The notes: generated by a model not told the origin, from the sequence alone. 37,780 nt of DNA from Acidobacteriaceae bacterium (GCA_025355505.1 JANXZM010000008.1:1-37780), one strand, 5' to 3'. Positions 8,269 through 18,114 are shown, counted from the first letter of the stretch. Numbers and translations are program-made.

Positions 8269-9171
8269 TTAGTTATTCACCAGGCGAGCGTCCCCCACCA
8301 ATGTGGTCACTGGCCGGATCTTGGTCTTCAAATCAACGCCAGTGGTTGCGTTTGCCAGAAGATTGATAGTGAGGCGGATCGACTTAACACAAGATGCGGA
8401 ACTGGAGCTGCACGTCAGTATTGCCGTGCCACTTGCGCTGGTGATGTCCTGGGGCAGTGGGACGATGAGGCCGTACTGGTCATAGGCCTGAAAGACCGGA
8501 AAATCCTTGAAGCTGCTAATGGCTGCGTAGTACGAGGTATTGGTGGCCCCCCAGGCCGTATTCCCTGATATCGGCAACCCGCCTCCATAGGCCAAAGAGC
8601 CCCCAGGCACTCCGCTATTGACGACGTTCTGCAATTCCTGACTGAAAGTGGGTTGCTGCGAAAGGGGCAAGATTGAATTCACTTTCGGCGTCTGCGAGCG
8701 CTGGATGGTACAGGGGCAGGTTCCGGTGGGCGGGTAATTGCCGGCGGAATCCACCAGGCGATACCAGACTGTGTCGACAACGCCGTCACCCTCCACGTCA
8801 CCCTCGAAAACAATCTGGGTGTTGGAAACGGAAACCAAGCCAGCCGCCACGAGCGAACTACTCGCTTCGTTAGGATTGCTATAGTCCGCGGGACAGCTGT
8901 ACTTAGTACCCCCGATCACGGGGGTGACCATGCGGCAGTTGGGATATCCCGCCTGATGCAGGTCGCGCTCAAACTCATCCACGAACTCGCGCCCTTCCTG
9001 CGTTAGATCCACCTTGGTCTGCTCTGCCTGACTGCGTTGGGCGACGAGGTTGATCCCATTGAAAACAGACGCCAGCACGATCATCAGAAGTGCGCACACC
9101 ATGACGAGTTCGAGCAGCGAGAAGCCCGCTTGCGACGGAAGTGATCTTTGTCCAGGTGTCTTCATGTTCAT
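8269..9171 (-). CDS. PilW-like minor pilin
   Basis: 300 aa from ATG 9171; the in-frame TTG at 9192 overlaps the previous gene and is less likely. It carries a type III signal sequence: basic leader, SQAG-FSLLELVMVCALLMIVLA, with Gly before Phe as cleavage site and Glu at position 5 of the mature protein. The following helix (AEQTKVDLTQEGREFVDEFE, then RDLHQAGYPN) resembles PilW/PilJ pseudopilins. The body has strand-forming Ser/Thr/Asn-rich sequence. The gene lies 10 bases from the upstream pilV-like stop and 31 bases before pilX, consistent with co-transcription and assembly of a shared minor-pilin complex. Confidence 0.75.
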   Translation of the reverse strand: MNMKTPGQRSLPSQAGFSLLELVMVCALLMIVLASVFNGINLVAQRSQAEQTKVDLTQEGREFVDEFERDLHQAGYPNCRMVTPVIGGTKYSCPADYSNPNEASSSLVAAGLVSVSNTQIVFEGDVEGDGVVDTVWYRLVDSAGNYPPTGTCPCTIQRSQTPKVNSILPLSQQPTFSQELQNVVNSGVPGGSLAYGGGLPISGNTAWGATNTSYYAAISSFKDFPVFQAYDQYGLIVPLPQDITSASGTAILTCSSSSASCVKSIRLTINLLANATTGVDLKTKIRPVTTLVGDARLVNN

Positions 9172-9181
9172 ATCAATACGC

Positions 9182-9817
9182 TCAGTTTTCAATCAGAGTG
9201 CGTAGAGTCCCGGGGGGCGCAAAAAACATGCCAAGCGTGGACCCTTTTGCCACAGTTTCCCGCGACGAGACCGTCAGTAAGCTGATGCGGCTGCTCGGAT
9301 TTGGACTGACTTCCATAATGTTCCAGCGAACTTCATAAATGTCTCCGCTGCACGTCTGGTACTGCATGGCATAACCTTGGGTCGTGGAAGTTGCGAGAGT
9401 AGGAGTCGGTTGAGACCAGTCAATGTCTCCCGCGTTGTACCCTGCAGGTGCCGTCAATGTGGTATATAGGGTCGCGCCGTTTCCGCTCGGACCCGCCGCC
9501 TGAACCAGCAAGGCTTGGTGCTGATTCGCGCTCGCGCCGCTGAGGGCGCAGTCGTAAATAATGACATTTCCCGTTTTCGGATAATTCTTCAAAGTCGCGA
9601 ACATCTCCAGGATCTCTTGATCCAGAACGGTCGCCGTGTTATCCGTTTTGTTCCGCGAGTTCGATTCCATGCCGATTATGATCAGGACCATAGCCCCCAG
9701 CATTCCAACTGTGAGCACGGCCATGGCGATCATAAGTTCGAGCAGCGACATTCCGCTCTGACCGAGTCTCGCCCGGCGCCGGGCACTCCGCGATTGATTG
9801 TTTGGCAACTCAGACAT
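9182..9817 (-). CDS. PilV-like minor pilin
   Basis: 211 aa. The start at 9817 is chosen because GAGGGA lies 5 bases upstream and because the next residues form a short basic prepilin leader (SARRRARLGQSG) before MSLLELMIAMAVLTVGMLG. The Gly-Met junction and Glu at mature position 5 fit prepilin peptidase cleavage and N-methylation. A longer frame to 10000 is only overlap with the preceding gene. Mid and C-terminal parts are Thr/Ser-rich (for example GYAMQYQTCSGDIYEVRWNI). Matches PilV/GspI-type minor pilins. The start lies eight bases after the fimT-like stop. Confidence 0.75.
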   Translation of the reverse strand: MSELPNNQSRSARRRARLGQSGMSLLELMIAMAVLTVGMLGAMVLIIIGMESNSRNKTDNTATVLDQEILEMFATLKNYPKTGNVIIYDCALSGASANQHQALLVQAAGPSGNGATLYTTLTAPAGYNAGDIDWSQPTPTLATSTTQGYAMQYQTCSGDIYEVRWNIMEVSPNPSSRISLLTVSSRETVAKGSTLGMFFAPPGTLRTLIEN

Positions 9818-9825
9818 TTTGTCCC

Positions 9826-10446
9826 TCAATCCCGCTGTATCCAATTCCCACTGCCGTCGCTGGTCCAAATCTGCATGTGTCCGCTCGGGGTGATGATGAC
9901 CGAAGCCCAAGAGATATTTCCCGTAACGGAGGAGTTCGACAGAAAGACGACGAAGCCCATACCGGGATTTTGTGGGCAGGCGCCCGCGGCCGCAACACAA
10001 GGAAGTCCGCGCGCATTGAAGCTCGGGTCGCTCGCCCCCGCATTGAAGGTGCAGCTCGGGCCGCAGGTAAGGGTCCCTTCGTTGGTAGCGCCGCTGCCGG
10101 TTCCGGGGTGGACGGTTATCCGGTTGCCCAGGGGTAGGAGCGGATCGCCGGCGGTGTACGCCGCGCCTTGAAAATGGACATAGTATCCACTGCCGCCCGA
10201 AGGCAATGTGGTCGATTGGAGCGTGTAGTAGGTGTTTTTTCGGACCGCTTGCATGCGAGCCGACTGCAAAAGGCCGCTGTAGTTCGTCGCAAAATATCGC
10301 AGATTGATGTCGCTGACAGTGTTCAACAAGCGAGGCACGGAAATCGATGCCACAATCATGATGATGGCGACGACGATCACCAATTCAAGCAAGGAAAAGC
10401 CCTGACCTTTCTTCTCTTTCTGCTTCGATGTCGTGGAATGCAGCAT
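9826..10446 (-). CDS. FimT/GspH-like pseudopilin
   Basis: 206 aa. Leader MLHSTTSKQKEKKGQG is followed by FSLLELVIVVAIIMIVASIS, a textbook prepilin cleavage site and assembly helix with Glu5. The next stretch, VPRLLNTVSDINLRYFATNY then SGLLQSARMQAVRKNTYYTL, matches GspH/FimT pseudopilins. The C-terminal globular part has four Cys that could pair (LTCGPSC; LPCVAAAGAC). First gene of the minor-pilin operon, followed closely by pilV-, pilW- and pilX-like genes. No major pilin, PilY1 or assembly ATPase is in the window, so these must be encoded elsewhere. Confidence 0.75.
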   Translation of the reverse strand: MLHSTTSKQKEKKGQGFSLLELVIVVAIIMIVASISVPRLLNTVSDINLRYFATNYSGLLQSARMQAVRKNTYYTLQSTTLPSGGSGYYVHFQGAAYTAGDPLLPLGNRITVHPGTGSGATNEGTLTCGPSCTFNAGASDPSFNARGLPCVAAAGACPQNPGMGFVVFLSNSSVTGNISWASVIITPSGHMQIWTSDGSGNWIQRD

Positions 10447-10465
10447 ATTGAGTCCGACCTGCTCT

Positions 10466-10495
10466 TTATCAGTTCGCGGGTACGCCCCGTGTCAA
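10466..10495 (-). promoter_or_regulatory. Candidate sigma-70 promoter of the pilin operon
   Basis: On the minus strand a perfect TTGACA (10490-10495) is followed after 18 bases by TGATAA (10466-10471), about 20 bases before ATG 10446. The -35 box is consensus; the -10 box is weak. Confidence 0.4.
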
Positions 10496-10614
10496 TTTCA
10501 TGGTAGGGGCAGGCTGGACATGGGTCAAAGCACGATAGTCCAATAGCGGCAGATTGGCCTTTTGTAATCCTGCTGGTTACGATTGTCACCTGCGCGACCG
10601 GTTTGCGCTGCGAT

Positions 10615-10769
10615 GCTTTAAGAGGCTGTGGAAAAACTAAATTGAGGGCGTAAAAAGCACACCTCAGGCGCTAAAGCGCGACCACATTTTCAACGACTTA
10701 GCGGCACCGGTAAACCCGTGCCCTCCCCTTTTCGCAGCGAAGTTTGAGTTTTTCCTCAGCCTGTTAAGC
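10615..10769. repeat. MITE-like inverted-repeat element
   Basis: About 155 bp bounded by imperfect terminal inverted repeats. The left end has GGCTGTGGAAAAACT and the right end reads GGCTGAGGAAAAACT on the other strand, with flanking similarity beyond (GCTT-AA). Inside are further palindromes, GCGCTAAAGCGC and GGCAC...GTGCC. No coding capacity. It looks like a non-autonomous or REP-type element of the kind scattered through acidobacterial genomes. Confidence 0.55.
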
Positions 10770-11148
10770 GTGATGGCATCCAATGGAACCCCCCTCGGGG
10801 CCACCGAGCATGGGGTGAAGAATTATTTGCGATTGATCATTCATTTGCGATTGATCCACGACAAGCTGGCACTGTGGGGAACCGCGCCGAGCTGGCGTTG
10901 TGGCTGGAAAGCGCGGCAGCACGAACAGGCCGACCACGCCTCAGTTTCGTCGGGGCAATTTACATCAGCACTGCTCGACCGCCAACAGAACTACGATCAT
11001 GAGATGAAGTTTGTAAAATTACAACAAACCGAACTTTTGGATGCTCTGGGTCGCATGGTTAAGGGTCCGCCGCTACCTGTCATGGCGCTCCCATCGTGAC
11101 ACCGGTAACTTGTCGTTGGCACCGGTCGTCTCTTACCATGCTGTCACT
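10770..11148. other. Gene-poor leader region upstream of the PilZ gene
   Basis: A frame of 109 codons exists (10770-11099) but has no SD and no recognisable similarity, so I do not call it. A short direct repeat TTTGCGATTGATC occurs twice, near 10827 and 10845. The region probably contains the promoter of the following gene, which I cannot place. Confidence 0.35.
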
Positions 11149-12300
11149 ATGGATTTACGCGCCCTCGTGGTGTGCCCGGATCAGGACGCAGAGAACCTGC
11201 TCACGCTCCTCCTCTCCGAGATGGGGATGGCGGCCGAGCATACGCCCTCGATTTCCCGCGGAGTGGAACTGCTCGACAGCCAGCACTTCGACGCCATCGT
11301 CCTCGACTATCGCGCCGACCAGAGTTCCGAAGAATTCCTGACGCGCTTGCGTCGGTCCGCCAAAAACCGCGCCAGCATGCTGATTGCCGTCGTCGACAGC
11401 GAGTTCAACGCCCGCCCCGTGTTCGGGCTCGGCGCCAATTTTGTTCTCTATCGCCCGCTCTCTTCCGAGCGCACCCGCATCAGCCTGCGCGCCGCCCGCG
11501 GCCTCATGCGCCGCGAACGTCGCCGCGCTCCACGCACGCCCGTCAGTGCGACCGCCAACGTCGCTTATCCCGGCGCACCCGAACTGACCGCTCTATTGAC
11601 CGACCTCAGCGACGGCGGAACCTTGCTCCAAACCGCCAACCGAATCCCGCCCGCCTGCAAGGTTTATTTCGAGTTCGCACTTCCCGGCCAGCAGAAACTC
11701 GTCCGTTTGTCGGGGGAGGTTGCCTGGCAGGACGCCAGCGGCCGCACCGGGATTCGCTTCCTCGACGTGCCTCAGTCTTCGCGCCGTCTTGTGCAGACTT
11801 GGCTGCAGCAAAATATTGACCGCCCGGCAACCCTACGGCCGGCCCAGCCGCCGGCAAGCGACCCCTCTGCCACGCAGTCGTTCAAGACTGAGTCTTGCCC
11901 CGGTCGCGAACCGAAGCCTGAGCGGAAGCCCGAATCAAAAGATGCCACCTTCGTCTCCAATGCCGGCAACCGCCGCGGTGAGCTGCGTTTCGCCTGCAAA
12001 CTAGGAGCGGAAGTTTACCGTCTCGGCTCCAGCGTCCCCAATCGCTGCACCCTGTCCGATATCAGCGAGGGCGGTTGCTACGTCGAAATGCCCTCCCCAC
12101 TCTCCGGACAGTCGGGCGTGGATATTCTGGTCCGTACTGCCGACACGAAATTGAGAATCAGGGGTCAGGTGCTGGTTACCCATCCCGGTTTCGGTATGGG
12201 CGTGCGCTTCATGTTCAGTGATTCCGTCGAACGCGAAGAACTTCTGCGCCTGCTCGCAGTGCTCTCCGCCGGTCCAATGCTGGACGAGCAGAACCGCTAA
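11149..12300 (+). CDS. REC-like plus two PilZ domains protein
   Basis: 383 aa from ATG 11149; a longer frame from 11041 is unsupported. Residues 1-120 form a receiver-like domain ([27 protein letters not shown] with D53 at the phosphorylation place), but the usual Lys of the LxKP loop is Arg (FVLYRPLSS), so it may be a degenerate receiver. PilZ domain 1 starts at RRERRRAPR and has DLSDGG. PilZ domain 2 starts at RRGELRF and has DISEGG. Both carry the RxxxR and (D/N)xSxxG signature of c-di-GMP binding. A Pro/Lys/Glu-rich linker joins them. Probably a cytoplasmic c-di-GMP effector; the nearby pilin operon hints at motility or surface control, but this is inference. Confidence 0.8.
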   Translation: MDLRALVVCPDQDAENLLTLLLSEMGMAAEHTPSISRGVELLDSQHFDAIVLDYRADQSSEEFLTRLRRSAKNRASMLIAVVDSEFNARPVFGLGANFVLYRPLSSERTRISLRAARGLMRRERRRAPRTPVSATANVAYPGAPELTALLTDLSDGGTLLQTANRIPPACKVYFEFALPGQQKLVRLSGEVAWQDASGRTGIRFLDVPQSSRRLVQTWLQQNIDRPATLRPAQPPASDPSATQSFKTESCPGREPKPERKPESKDATFVSNAGNRRGELRFACKLGAEVYRLGSSVPNRCTLSDISEGGCYVEMPSPLSGQSGVDILVRTADTKLRIRGQVLVTHPGFGMGVRFMFSDSVEREELLRLLAVLSAGPMLDEQNR

Positions 12301-13268
12301 GCCACCTGCTCTTTTTCCGCCACTGCCCGGCGAAAGTATTCCAGCGAAAGCTTCAGCCCGCTCTCCAACTCCACTTTCGGTTCCCATCCCAGCAGTCGCT
12401 TCGCTTTCGAAATGTCCGGACGCCGTTGCTTCGGATCGTCTTGGGGCAGCGCTTCGAACTTGATCTGGCTCGCGGACCCGGTCGTTGCAATTACTTTCCG
12501 CGCGCATTCCAGAATCGTAAACTCCGTCGGATTTCCAATATTCACCGGTTCATGCTCCGCCGATCGCGCCAAACGCACAATCCCATCCACCTCATCGCTC
12601 ACGTAGCAGAAACTCCGCGTCTGGCTGCCGTCGCCATACACCGTGAGATTTTCTCCCCGCAGCGCCTGCCACATGAAATTCGGAATTACCCGCCCGTCGT
12701 TGATCTGCATCCGCGGCCCGTACGTATTGAAGATGCGCAGAATCCGCGTGTCCACCCGGTGATATCGGTGATACGCCATGGTCACCGCTTCCGAAAATCG
12801 CTTCGCCTCGTCGTACACCGACCGCGGCCCGATCGGATTCACATTTCCCCAATAAGTCTCCGTCTGCGGATGCTCCATCGGATCCCCATAGCACTCCGAC
12901 GTCGATGCCATCATGAACTTCGCGCCGCACCGCAGCGCCGTTTCCAGCGCTTCAAACGTTCCATACGATCCCACCCGCAGCGTTTCGATCCCGTGTTTGG
13001 CATAGTCCACCGGGCTCGCCGGACTCGCGAAGTGAAACACATAATCCAATGCGCCCCACTCGCCGGGCTGGCAAACATCTTTCTCCACAAACTCAAATCG
13101 CGAATCGTTTCGCAGATGCTCAATGTTCGCCAGTCGCCCCGTCAGCAGATTATCCGCCGCCACCACCGCATAGCCTTCGCCCAGCAGCCCATCGCACAAA
13201 TGCGATCCCAGAAAGCCTGCCCCTCCCGTCACCAGCGCACGTCGCGTGTTCATGGGTCGAGTATTCAT
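12297..13268 (-). CDS. UDP-glucuronic acid decarboxylase (UXS-type)
   Basis: 323 aa. Extended short-chain dehydrogenase: Rossmann loop [42 protein letters not shown], catalytic YDEAKRFSE (YxxxK), and [12 protein letters not shown]. These match UDP-xylose synthase and related UDP-glucuronate decarboxylases, which convert UDP-glucuronate to UDP-xylose using bound NAD. Start at 13268 lies four bases after the UDP-glucose dehydrogenase stop; ATG 13253 is also possible. The gene pair supplies consecutive pathway steps for polysaccharide synthesis. Its stop TAG overlaps the TAA of the convergent PilZ gene by two bases. Confidence 0.85.
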   Translation of the reverse strand: MNTRPMNTRRALVTGGAGFLGSHLCDGLLGEGYAVVAADNLLTGRLANIEHLRNDSRFEFVEKDVCQPGEWGALDYVFHFASPASPVDYAKHGIETLRVGSYGTFEALETALRCGAKFMMASTSECYGDPMEHPQTETYWGNVNPIGPRSVYDEAKRFSEAVTMAYHRYHRVDTRILRIFNTYGPRMQINDGRVIPNFMWQALRGENLTVYGDGSQTRSFCYVSDEVDGIVRLARSAEHEPVNIGNPTEFTILECARKVIATTGSASQIKFEALPQDDPKQRRPDISKAKRLLGWEPKVELESGLKLSLEYFRRAVAEKEQVA

Positions 13269-13272
13269 TGAG

Positions 13273-14682
13273 TCAGGCGCGCTCCCTTTTCTGCGGCTGC
13301 GCCCTCGCCGGCAACTCCTCCGACAACGCCGCCGGACGCCCCACACTGTAATACGAGAAGCCGTGCTTCACCATCACCGCCGGATCATACAGATTTCGCC
13401 CATCCAGCACGATCGGATACTTCACCAGCGTGCGCAGCCGCTCCAGATCAAGCGCTGCGAACTCTTCCCATTCCGTCAGGATCAGCACGGCATCCGCGCC
13501 CGTCGCCGCCTCATACGCATCCCCCGCAAACTCGACGCCCGATTTCAGCACCTCTTTTGCCCGCTCCATCGCCGCCGGATCGTAGGCGCAAATGTGGCAG
13601 CCTTCGCGCAGCAGTTCCTGCACCAGCAGCAGCGCCGGAGACTCCCGAATATCGTCAGTCCCGCCTTTGAACGCCAGCCCCAGCACGCCCAATCGCTTGC
13701 CGCGGAAAGTCCACAGCACACTCCGCACCTTGCGTAAAAACCGGTGCCGCTGCTCTTCGTTAATGCGAATCACTTCTTCCAGCAGCCGGAAGTCGTATCC
13801 ACTTTCTTTTGCAACCGCCCGGAAGGCCAGCAGATCTTTTGGAAAACACGATCCTCCATACCCGATTCCCGGATTCATAAATTGCGGCCCGATCCGCGAA
13901 TCCGTCCCGATCCCGTCGCTCACCTGCTCCACATTCGCCCCCACCGATTCGCAGATCGACGCCACCGCATTGATAAAGGAAATCTTCATCGCCAAAAATG
14001 CATTGGAAGCGTGCTTGATCAGTTCCGCGCTCTTCGTGCTCGTGATAATCAATCGCGGCGGCACCTTGGCTGCGTCCGGACGCGGAATCGCATCCCCCCG
14101 CCCGTAGTACCATCCGCTCGTCAGCGGCCCGTAGAGCTGGCGCATCACCTCCGCCGCCCGGTCGCTCTCCACTCCCACCACGATGCGGTCGGGATAGAGA
14201 AAATCTGTAACCGCCGTCCCTTCCCGCAGAAATTCCGGATTCGAAGCCACATCGAACAGCGCCGGATCGGTCCCGTTCCTCATAATGATGGTGCGGATCC
14301 ACTGGCTCGTATACACCGGAACCGTGCTCTTCTCCACCACCACCTTGTACTCGTCCACCCCGCCGGAGATTTCCCGCGCCACCGACTCCACATACGACAG
14401 ATCCGCGTCCCCGCTTTCAGTCGGCGGTGTGCCCACCGCGATGATCACAACCTCGCTCTCTCGCGTCGCCGCCTGCAGGTCGCCGGAAAACTTGATGTGC
14501 TGTCCTCGATGCCGCGCCAGCAACTCGGGCAGAAATCGCTCATGAATCGGCACCTCGCCGTTCCTCAGTTCCGCGAGTTTCTTCTCGTCGTTGTCGACCA
14601 GGACAACCTCGTGCCCCATATCCGCAAAACACGCCCCCGTCACCAACCCTACATACCCCGAACCAACCACCGCGATGCGCAT
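13273..14682 (-). CDS. ugd: UDP-glucose 6-dehydrogenase
   Basis: 469 aa. N-terminal Rossmann [20 protein letters not shown]; substrate and oxidation motifs [10 protein letters not shown] and [15 protein letters not shown]; central helix [20 protein letters not shown]; the catalytic Cys in [13 protein letters not shown] (C279); and C-terminal [16 protein letters not shown]. Oxidises UDP-glucose to UDP-glucuronate with two NAD. Start 14682 has AAGGAG/AGAAGG upstream and gives the canonical N-terminus. An in-frame ATG at 14709 with GGAGG five bases upstream is an equally good ribosome site and would add nine residues. It is upstream of the UDP-glucuronate decarboxylase in a two-gene operon. Confidence 0.9.
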   Translation of the reverse strand: MRIAVVGSGYVGLVTGACFADMGHEVVLVDNDEKKLAELRNGEVPIHERFLPELLARHRGQHIKFSGDLQAATRESEVVIIAVGTPPTESGDADLSYVESVAREISGGVDEYKVVVEKSTVPVYTSQWIRTIIMRNGTDPALFDVASNPEFLREGTAVTDFLYPDRIVVGVESDRAAEVMRQLYGPLTSGWYYGRGDAIPRPDAAKVPPRLIITSTKSAELIKHASNAFLAMKISFINAVASICESVGANVEQVSDGIGTDSRIGPQFMNPGIGYGGSCFPKDLLAFRAVAKESGYDFRLLEEVIRINEEQRHRFLRKVRSVLWTFRGKRLGVLGLAFKGGTDDIRESPALLLVQELLREGCHICAYDPAAMERAKEVLKSGVEFAGDAYEAATGADAVLILTEWEEFAALDLERLRTLVKYPIVLDGRNLYDPAVMVKHGFSYYSVGRPAALSEELPARAQPQKRERA

Positions 14683-14943
14683 AGCGAGCCTTCTCCTTTG
14701 AATTTCCATTTGCACCTCCGGCTCGTCGGTGTGCAGATTCTCACTGTAGCAGTCTTTCCCGCCCTTTCAGCCTCTTCATCGCCTTCGCCCCGTCCACCAT
14801 GCCCAGAAACGGGAATTCAATTCTCACAAAAAATAGTGATCTCCATCACCGCGCGAACCGCCAGCATTCCAGCATCCTGCTCGTGCAGCGACCGCCTCCT
14901 CGCGCCCGAAGGTAGTAGCGCTACCGTCAAACAGCCCCCGCTC

Positions 14944-17352
14944 GTGATCGCTGTAAAATATCCCCAAGGCACCCCCCGCCGATCCAGGAGAATCCATCTG
15001 CGCCGCGCCCTGATCAACGCCGCGTTTTTTCTCTTGCTGGTCTCGCCGCTGGCTCGCGCGCAGGATCGCTTCGGCGAACTCCGCCTCTCCGTCGCCGATT
15101 CCGACGGTGCCGCCTTGTCCGCCCACGGCCTTCTCGTCAGCCTGGCCAGCCACTTCGAACTCGCCTTCGACACCTCACCCACCGGCGAATACATCGCCAG
15201 GAAGTTGCCGCTCGGCACTTACCATCTCACCCTCGAGCACCCCGGATTCGCGCCCTATAACTCCTTGTTCGAAATCCGCTCGCAACTGCCGCAGAAAAGT
15301 TCCGTCGTCCTTTCCGTCGCCACCGTCGCCCAGACCGTCGAAGTAAAAGATTCCGACACGCTCCTCGATACCACGAACCCCGGCAACACCTACCAACTCG
15401 GTGCGCCCGCGTTGCGCGATTGGGCCGCCACCATCCCCGGACGCCAGGCCATCGACGTCGTTCAATCGCAACCCGGCTGGGTGCTGGAGGCCAACGGAAT
15501 CGTCCACCCCCGCGCCTCCGAGTACGACACCCAGTATGTCGTCGACGGACTCCCCGTGCTCAACAACCGCTCCCCCAACTTTTCTCCCTCTGACGATCTC
15601 GACGACGCGCAGTCCGTCAAGACGTACACCTCCGGCATCCCTCCCGAATTCGGCCGCAAGGTCGGAGGCGTGGTCGAAACCGTGGCCGACCGCAATCCCG
15701 CGCGCGGCGTGCACGGCACCGCCATCCTCGGCGGCGGCAGTTTCGACACCGAAAACGCTTACCTCGGCACCAGTTATTTCGACGGCCGCAACGTCTTCGG
15801 CCTCTCTATGGACGCGGCTCGCACCGACCGTTTTCTCGATCCCCCGGTGCTCGAAAATTTCACCAACCGCGCCACCCTTGCTGGAATCAAAGCCAGCTTC
15901 GAGCGCGACCTCACTACAAAAGATCGTTTCCGCCTTTCGCTAAGTTTCGATCGCGCCGGTTTTCTCGTTCCGAACGAACTCATCCAGCAGCAGAAGTTGC
16001 AGCGCCAGGATCGCGGCAACAGGGAAGTTTCAGGCCAAATCTCGTATCAGCACACCTTTTCTTCGAACGTCCTTGGCACCGTGCAGGGGCGCGTCCGCGA
16101 CTCCGAGGCCGAACTCGCTTCCAATCCAGCTTCTTGGCCAATTCAGCCGTTTCAGGACCGTGGTTTCCGCGAAGGTTACGTCAGCGCCACTGTCGCTGCC
16201 AATTTCCATAACCACGAAATTAAAGCCGGAGCCGATTCCATCTACAGCTTCGTGCACGAACAATTCTCCTACCACATCACCGCCACCGAAATTTGCCAGC
16301 CCGACGGAACTTGCCAGCCCATCTTCGATCCCTCCACACCGCTCGATTTTTTCTTCCACCAATCCGGTGACGACCGCGAGCAGGCGTTCTTTATCCAGGA
16401 CAACGCACATTTCGGCAACGTGAATTTAAGCGGTGGAATACGATTTGACCACTACAACGTTCGCGTCAGCGACTCCGCCTGGAGCCCGCGCTTCGGTTTC
16501 GCCTGGTACGTCCCCAAACTAGGCATCGTGTTCCGCGGATCCTATGACCGCGCCTTCGGCACTCCCGCCATCGAGAACCTGCTCCTCAGCACCTCCGCCA
16601 AAGTGCGCACCCTCGACGGTACCGCCGCTCAACTCACCCTCCGGCCGTCGCGAGCCAACTATTACGAACTTGGCGCCACCAAGGAACTCTTCCACAAAGC
16701 CCACATCTCCGCCAACATTTTCCAGCGCGACACCCGCAATTTCGCCGACGACGATGTCCTCCTCGATACTGGTGTCAGTTTCCCCATCGCGCTCAGTTCC
16801 GCCCACATTTACGGCGCAGAAAGCCAACTCGCTCTCCCGCAGTTGGGCCACTGGTCGGCCTGGGTCAACTACTCCTACATGGTCGCCTCGGCGCGGCTTC
16901 CCGTGGTCGGCGGATTATTTCTCGGCCAGGACGCTGCCGGTCTCCTCAACTCCAACGCCCGCATCTGGATTTCCCAGGACCAGCGCCACACCGCACACGC
17001 ACAGCTCCGTTACCAGCCCTGGTCGCGTTTTTGGACGTCCATCGGCGCCTCCTACGGTACCGGCCTTCCTGTCGAACTGAACGGCGAGACAACCGCAACC
17101 CTCGTCGAAGAATTCGGCCAGGCCGTAGTCGGCCGCCTCAACCTCAACGCCGGACGCGTGCGCCCATCCTTATCCGTCGATCTCTCCGCTGCCCTCGATC
17201 TCTACAAAAAAGAATCGCGAGCCGTGCGCCTGCAGGGCGATATTCGCAATCTCAACGACCGCCTCAACCTCATCAACTTTGCCAGTGTCTTCTCCGGCAC
17301 CGCCATTGCCTCGCCACGCACCTTCTCTCTCCGTCTCCGCTTCGATTACTAA
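14944..17352 (+). CDS. TonB-dependent receptor-like outer membrane protein
   Basis: About 802 aa if GTG 14944 is used. Order: signal peptide (INAAFFLLLVSPLARAQD); carboxypeptidase-regulatory-like domain (GTYHLTLEHPGFAPYN and following); plug-like domain (ASEYDTQYVVDGLPVLNN; GIPPEFGRKVGGVVE); then alternating strands of a beta-barrel ending in TFSLRLRFDY with terminal aromatic. This is the large acidobacterial TonB-receptor-like group, with unknown substrate. There is no ATG near the signal peptide. AGGAG (14986-14990) lies seven bases before an in-frame CTG (14998), which may be the true start. Upstream codons back to 13744 are only overlap with ugd. Confidence 0.75.
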   Translation: MIAVKYPQGTPRRSRRIHLRRALINAAFFLLLVSPLARAQDRFGELRLSVADSDGAALSAHGLLVSLASHFELAFDTSPTGEYIARKLPLGTYHLTLEHPGFAPYNSLFEIRSQLPQKSSVVLSVATVAQTVEVKDSDTLLDTTNPGNTYQLGAPALRDWAATIPGRQAIDVVQSQPGWVLEANGIVHPRASEYDTQYVVDGLPVLNNRSPNFSPSDDLDDAQSVKTYTSGIPPEFGRKVGGVVETVADRNPARGVHGTAILGGGSFDTENAYLGTSYFDGRNVFGLSMDAARTDRFLDPPVLENFTNRATLAGIKASFERDLTTKDRFRLSLSFDRAGFLVPNELIQQQKLQRQDRGNREVSGQISYQHTFSSNVLGTVQGRVRDSEAELASNPASWPIQPFQDRGFREGYVSATVAANFHNHEIKAGADSIYSFVHEQFSYHITATEICQPDGTCQPIFDPSTPLDFFFHQSGDDREQAFFIQDNAHFGNVNLSGGIRFDHYNVRVSDSAWSPRFGFAWYVPKLGIVFRGSYDRAFGTPAIENLLLSTSAKVRTLDGTAAQLTLRPSRANYYELGATKELFHKAHISANIFQRDTRNFADDDVLLDTGVSFPIALSSAHIYGAESQLALPQLGHWSAWVNYSYMVASARLPVVGGLFLGQDAAGLLNSNARIWISQDQRHTAHAQLRYQPWSRFWTSIGASYGTGLPVELNGETTATLVEEFGQAVVGRLNLNAGRVRPSLSVDLSAALDLYKKESRAVRLQGDIRNLNDRLNLINFASVFSGTAIASPRTFSLRLRFDY

Positions 17353-17619
17353 CTGCTGTGTCACATCAATTCGTGACATAAATTAGGAATGCTCTTAATG
17401 AGCGCGTCTTACCAGGCTGAGCAACTCGGGCCTCGTGTCAGGCACCGCTTTAACAAAGCCGCAAGTTTCTCCGAAATCAGATGGCCTTTCCTGGAGCCTG
17501 TAACCAGACCTTCTATGCCGCAACCGGCGCAGCGGCTAGGATATTCTCCGGCTGCCGGGAGCGTTCTCGGCCCGGAGAGCGTCGTTCGCTAGCGCTCCCC
17601 GCAAACGGGTTGGAAAAGA
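17353..17619. other. Intergenic with small inverted repeat
   Basis: TGTCAC (17359-17364) and GTGACA (17373-17378) form a short inverted repeat just after the receptor stop, without a clear T-run; it may be an operator or weak terminator. A frame at 17389-17592 is in phase with the following methyltransferase but is separated from it by a TAG and has no recognisable domain. Confidence 0.3.
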
Positions 17620-18114
17620 GTGGTTGGAACAGAGTCAATTAGAGTACTCGACCTCGGTTGTGGCGACGGCTTAACGCCCGACAAACTCAGCCTTCCTCTA
17701 GGGTGGCTAATTATTGGTGTCGACATTAAGCAAGCGGCCGTATCCAAAGCGCATACCAATTTCCCGCACCGAGCCTTCGTCTGTCCCGCGGCGGAAATGT
17801 TGCCGTTCCCAGCTTCGAGCTTCGATCGCGTGATCTCAAATGTCGCGTTACCCTATAGGGACATCCCCAAGGCTCTCGCAGAAATCTATCGTGTCTTGAC
17901 TCCTGGCGGGACATTGCTCGCTAGTCTTCACTCCCTGAGCTTTGCCTTCTCAGATCTCCGCAAAGCCCTGCCGAAACCCAAGTCTGCGCTCAACCAAGGT
18001 TTAGTTCTTGCCAATGGGATCTTGTTCCACGTCGCTGGGCGCAGCCTCGGAGAATCTTTTCAGACGGAGAGAGGAGTCAGAATCGCACTCCGGCGCGCTA
18101 GTTTCGCGGCCTGA
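17620..18114 (+). CDS. Class I SAM-dependent methyltransferase (short)
   Basis: 164 aa from GTG 17620, with GGAAAAGA close upstream. Motif I is IRVLDLGCGDG; an acidic end of strand 2 in IIGVDIKQA; CPAAEMLPFPASSFDRVISN matches the motif II/III region of Methyltransf_11 enzymes; YRVLTPGGTLLAS is the post-motif loop. The substrate is unknown. The protein is shorter than usual at both ends. Upstream, the same phase is open but cut by TAG at 17590. Downstream, it stops at AA-TGA just where a final strand is expected. It may be a small real enzyme or a trimmed remnant. Confidence 0.6.
   Translation: MVGTESIRVLDLGCGDGLTPDKLSLPLGWLIIGVDIKQAAVSKAHTNFPHRAFVCPAAEMLPFPASSFDRVISNVALPYRDIPKALAEIYRVLTPGGTLLASLHSLSFAFSDLRKALPKPKSALNQGLVLANGILFHVAGRSLGESFQTERGVRIALRRASFAA

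Noticed and set aside
10770-11099. 109-codon plus-strand frame upstream of the PilZ gene
   Set aside because: No SD, no similarity recognised, begins in the MITE-like element edge.
13744-14943. Long N-terminal extension of the TonB-receptor frame
   Set aside because: Runs antisense through ugd, is Arg/His/Pro-rich and precedes the real signal peptide.
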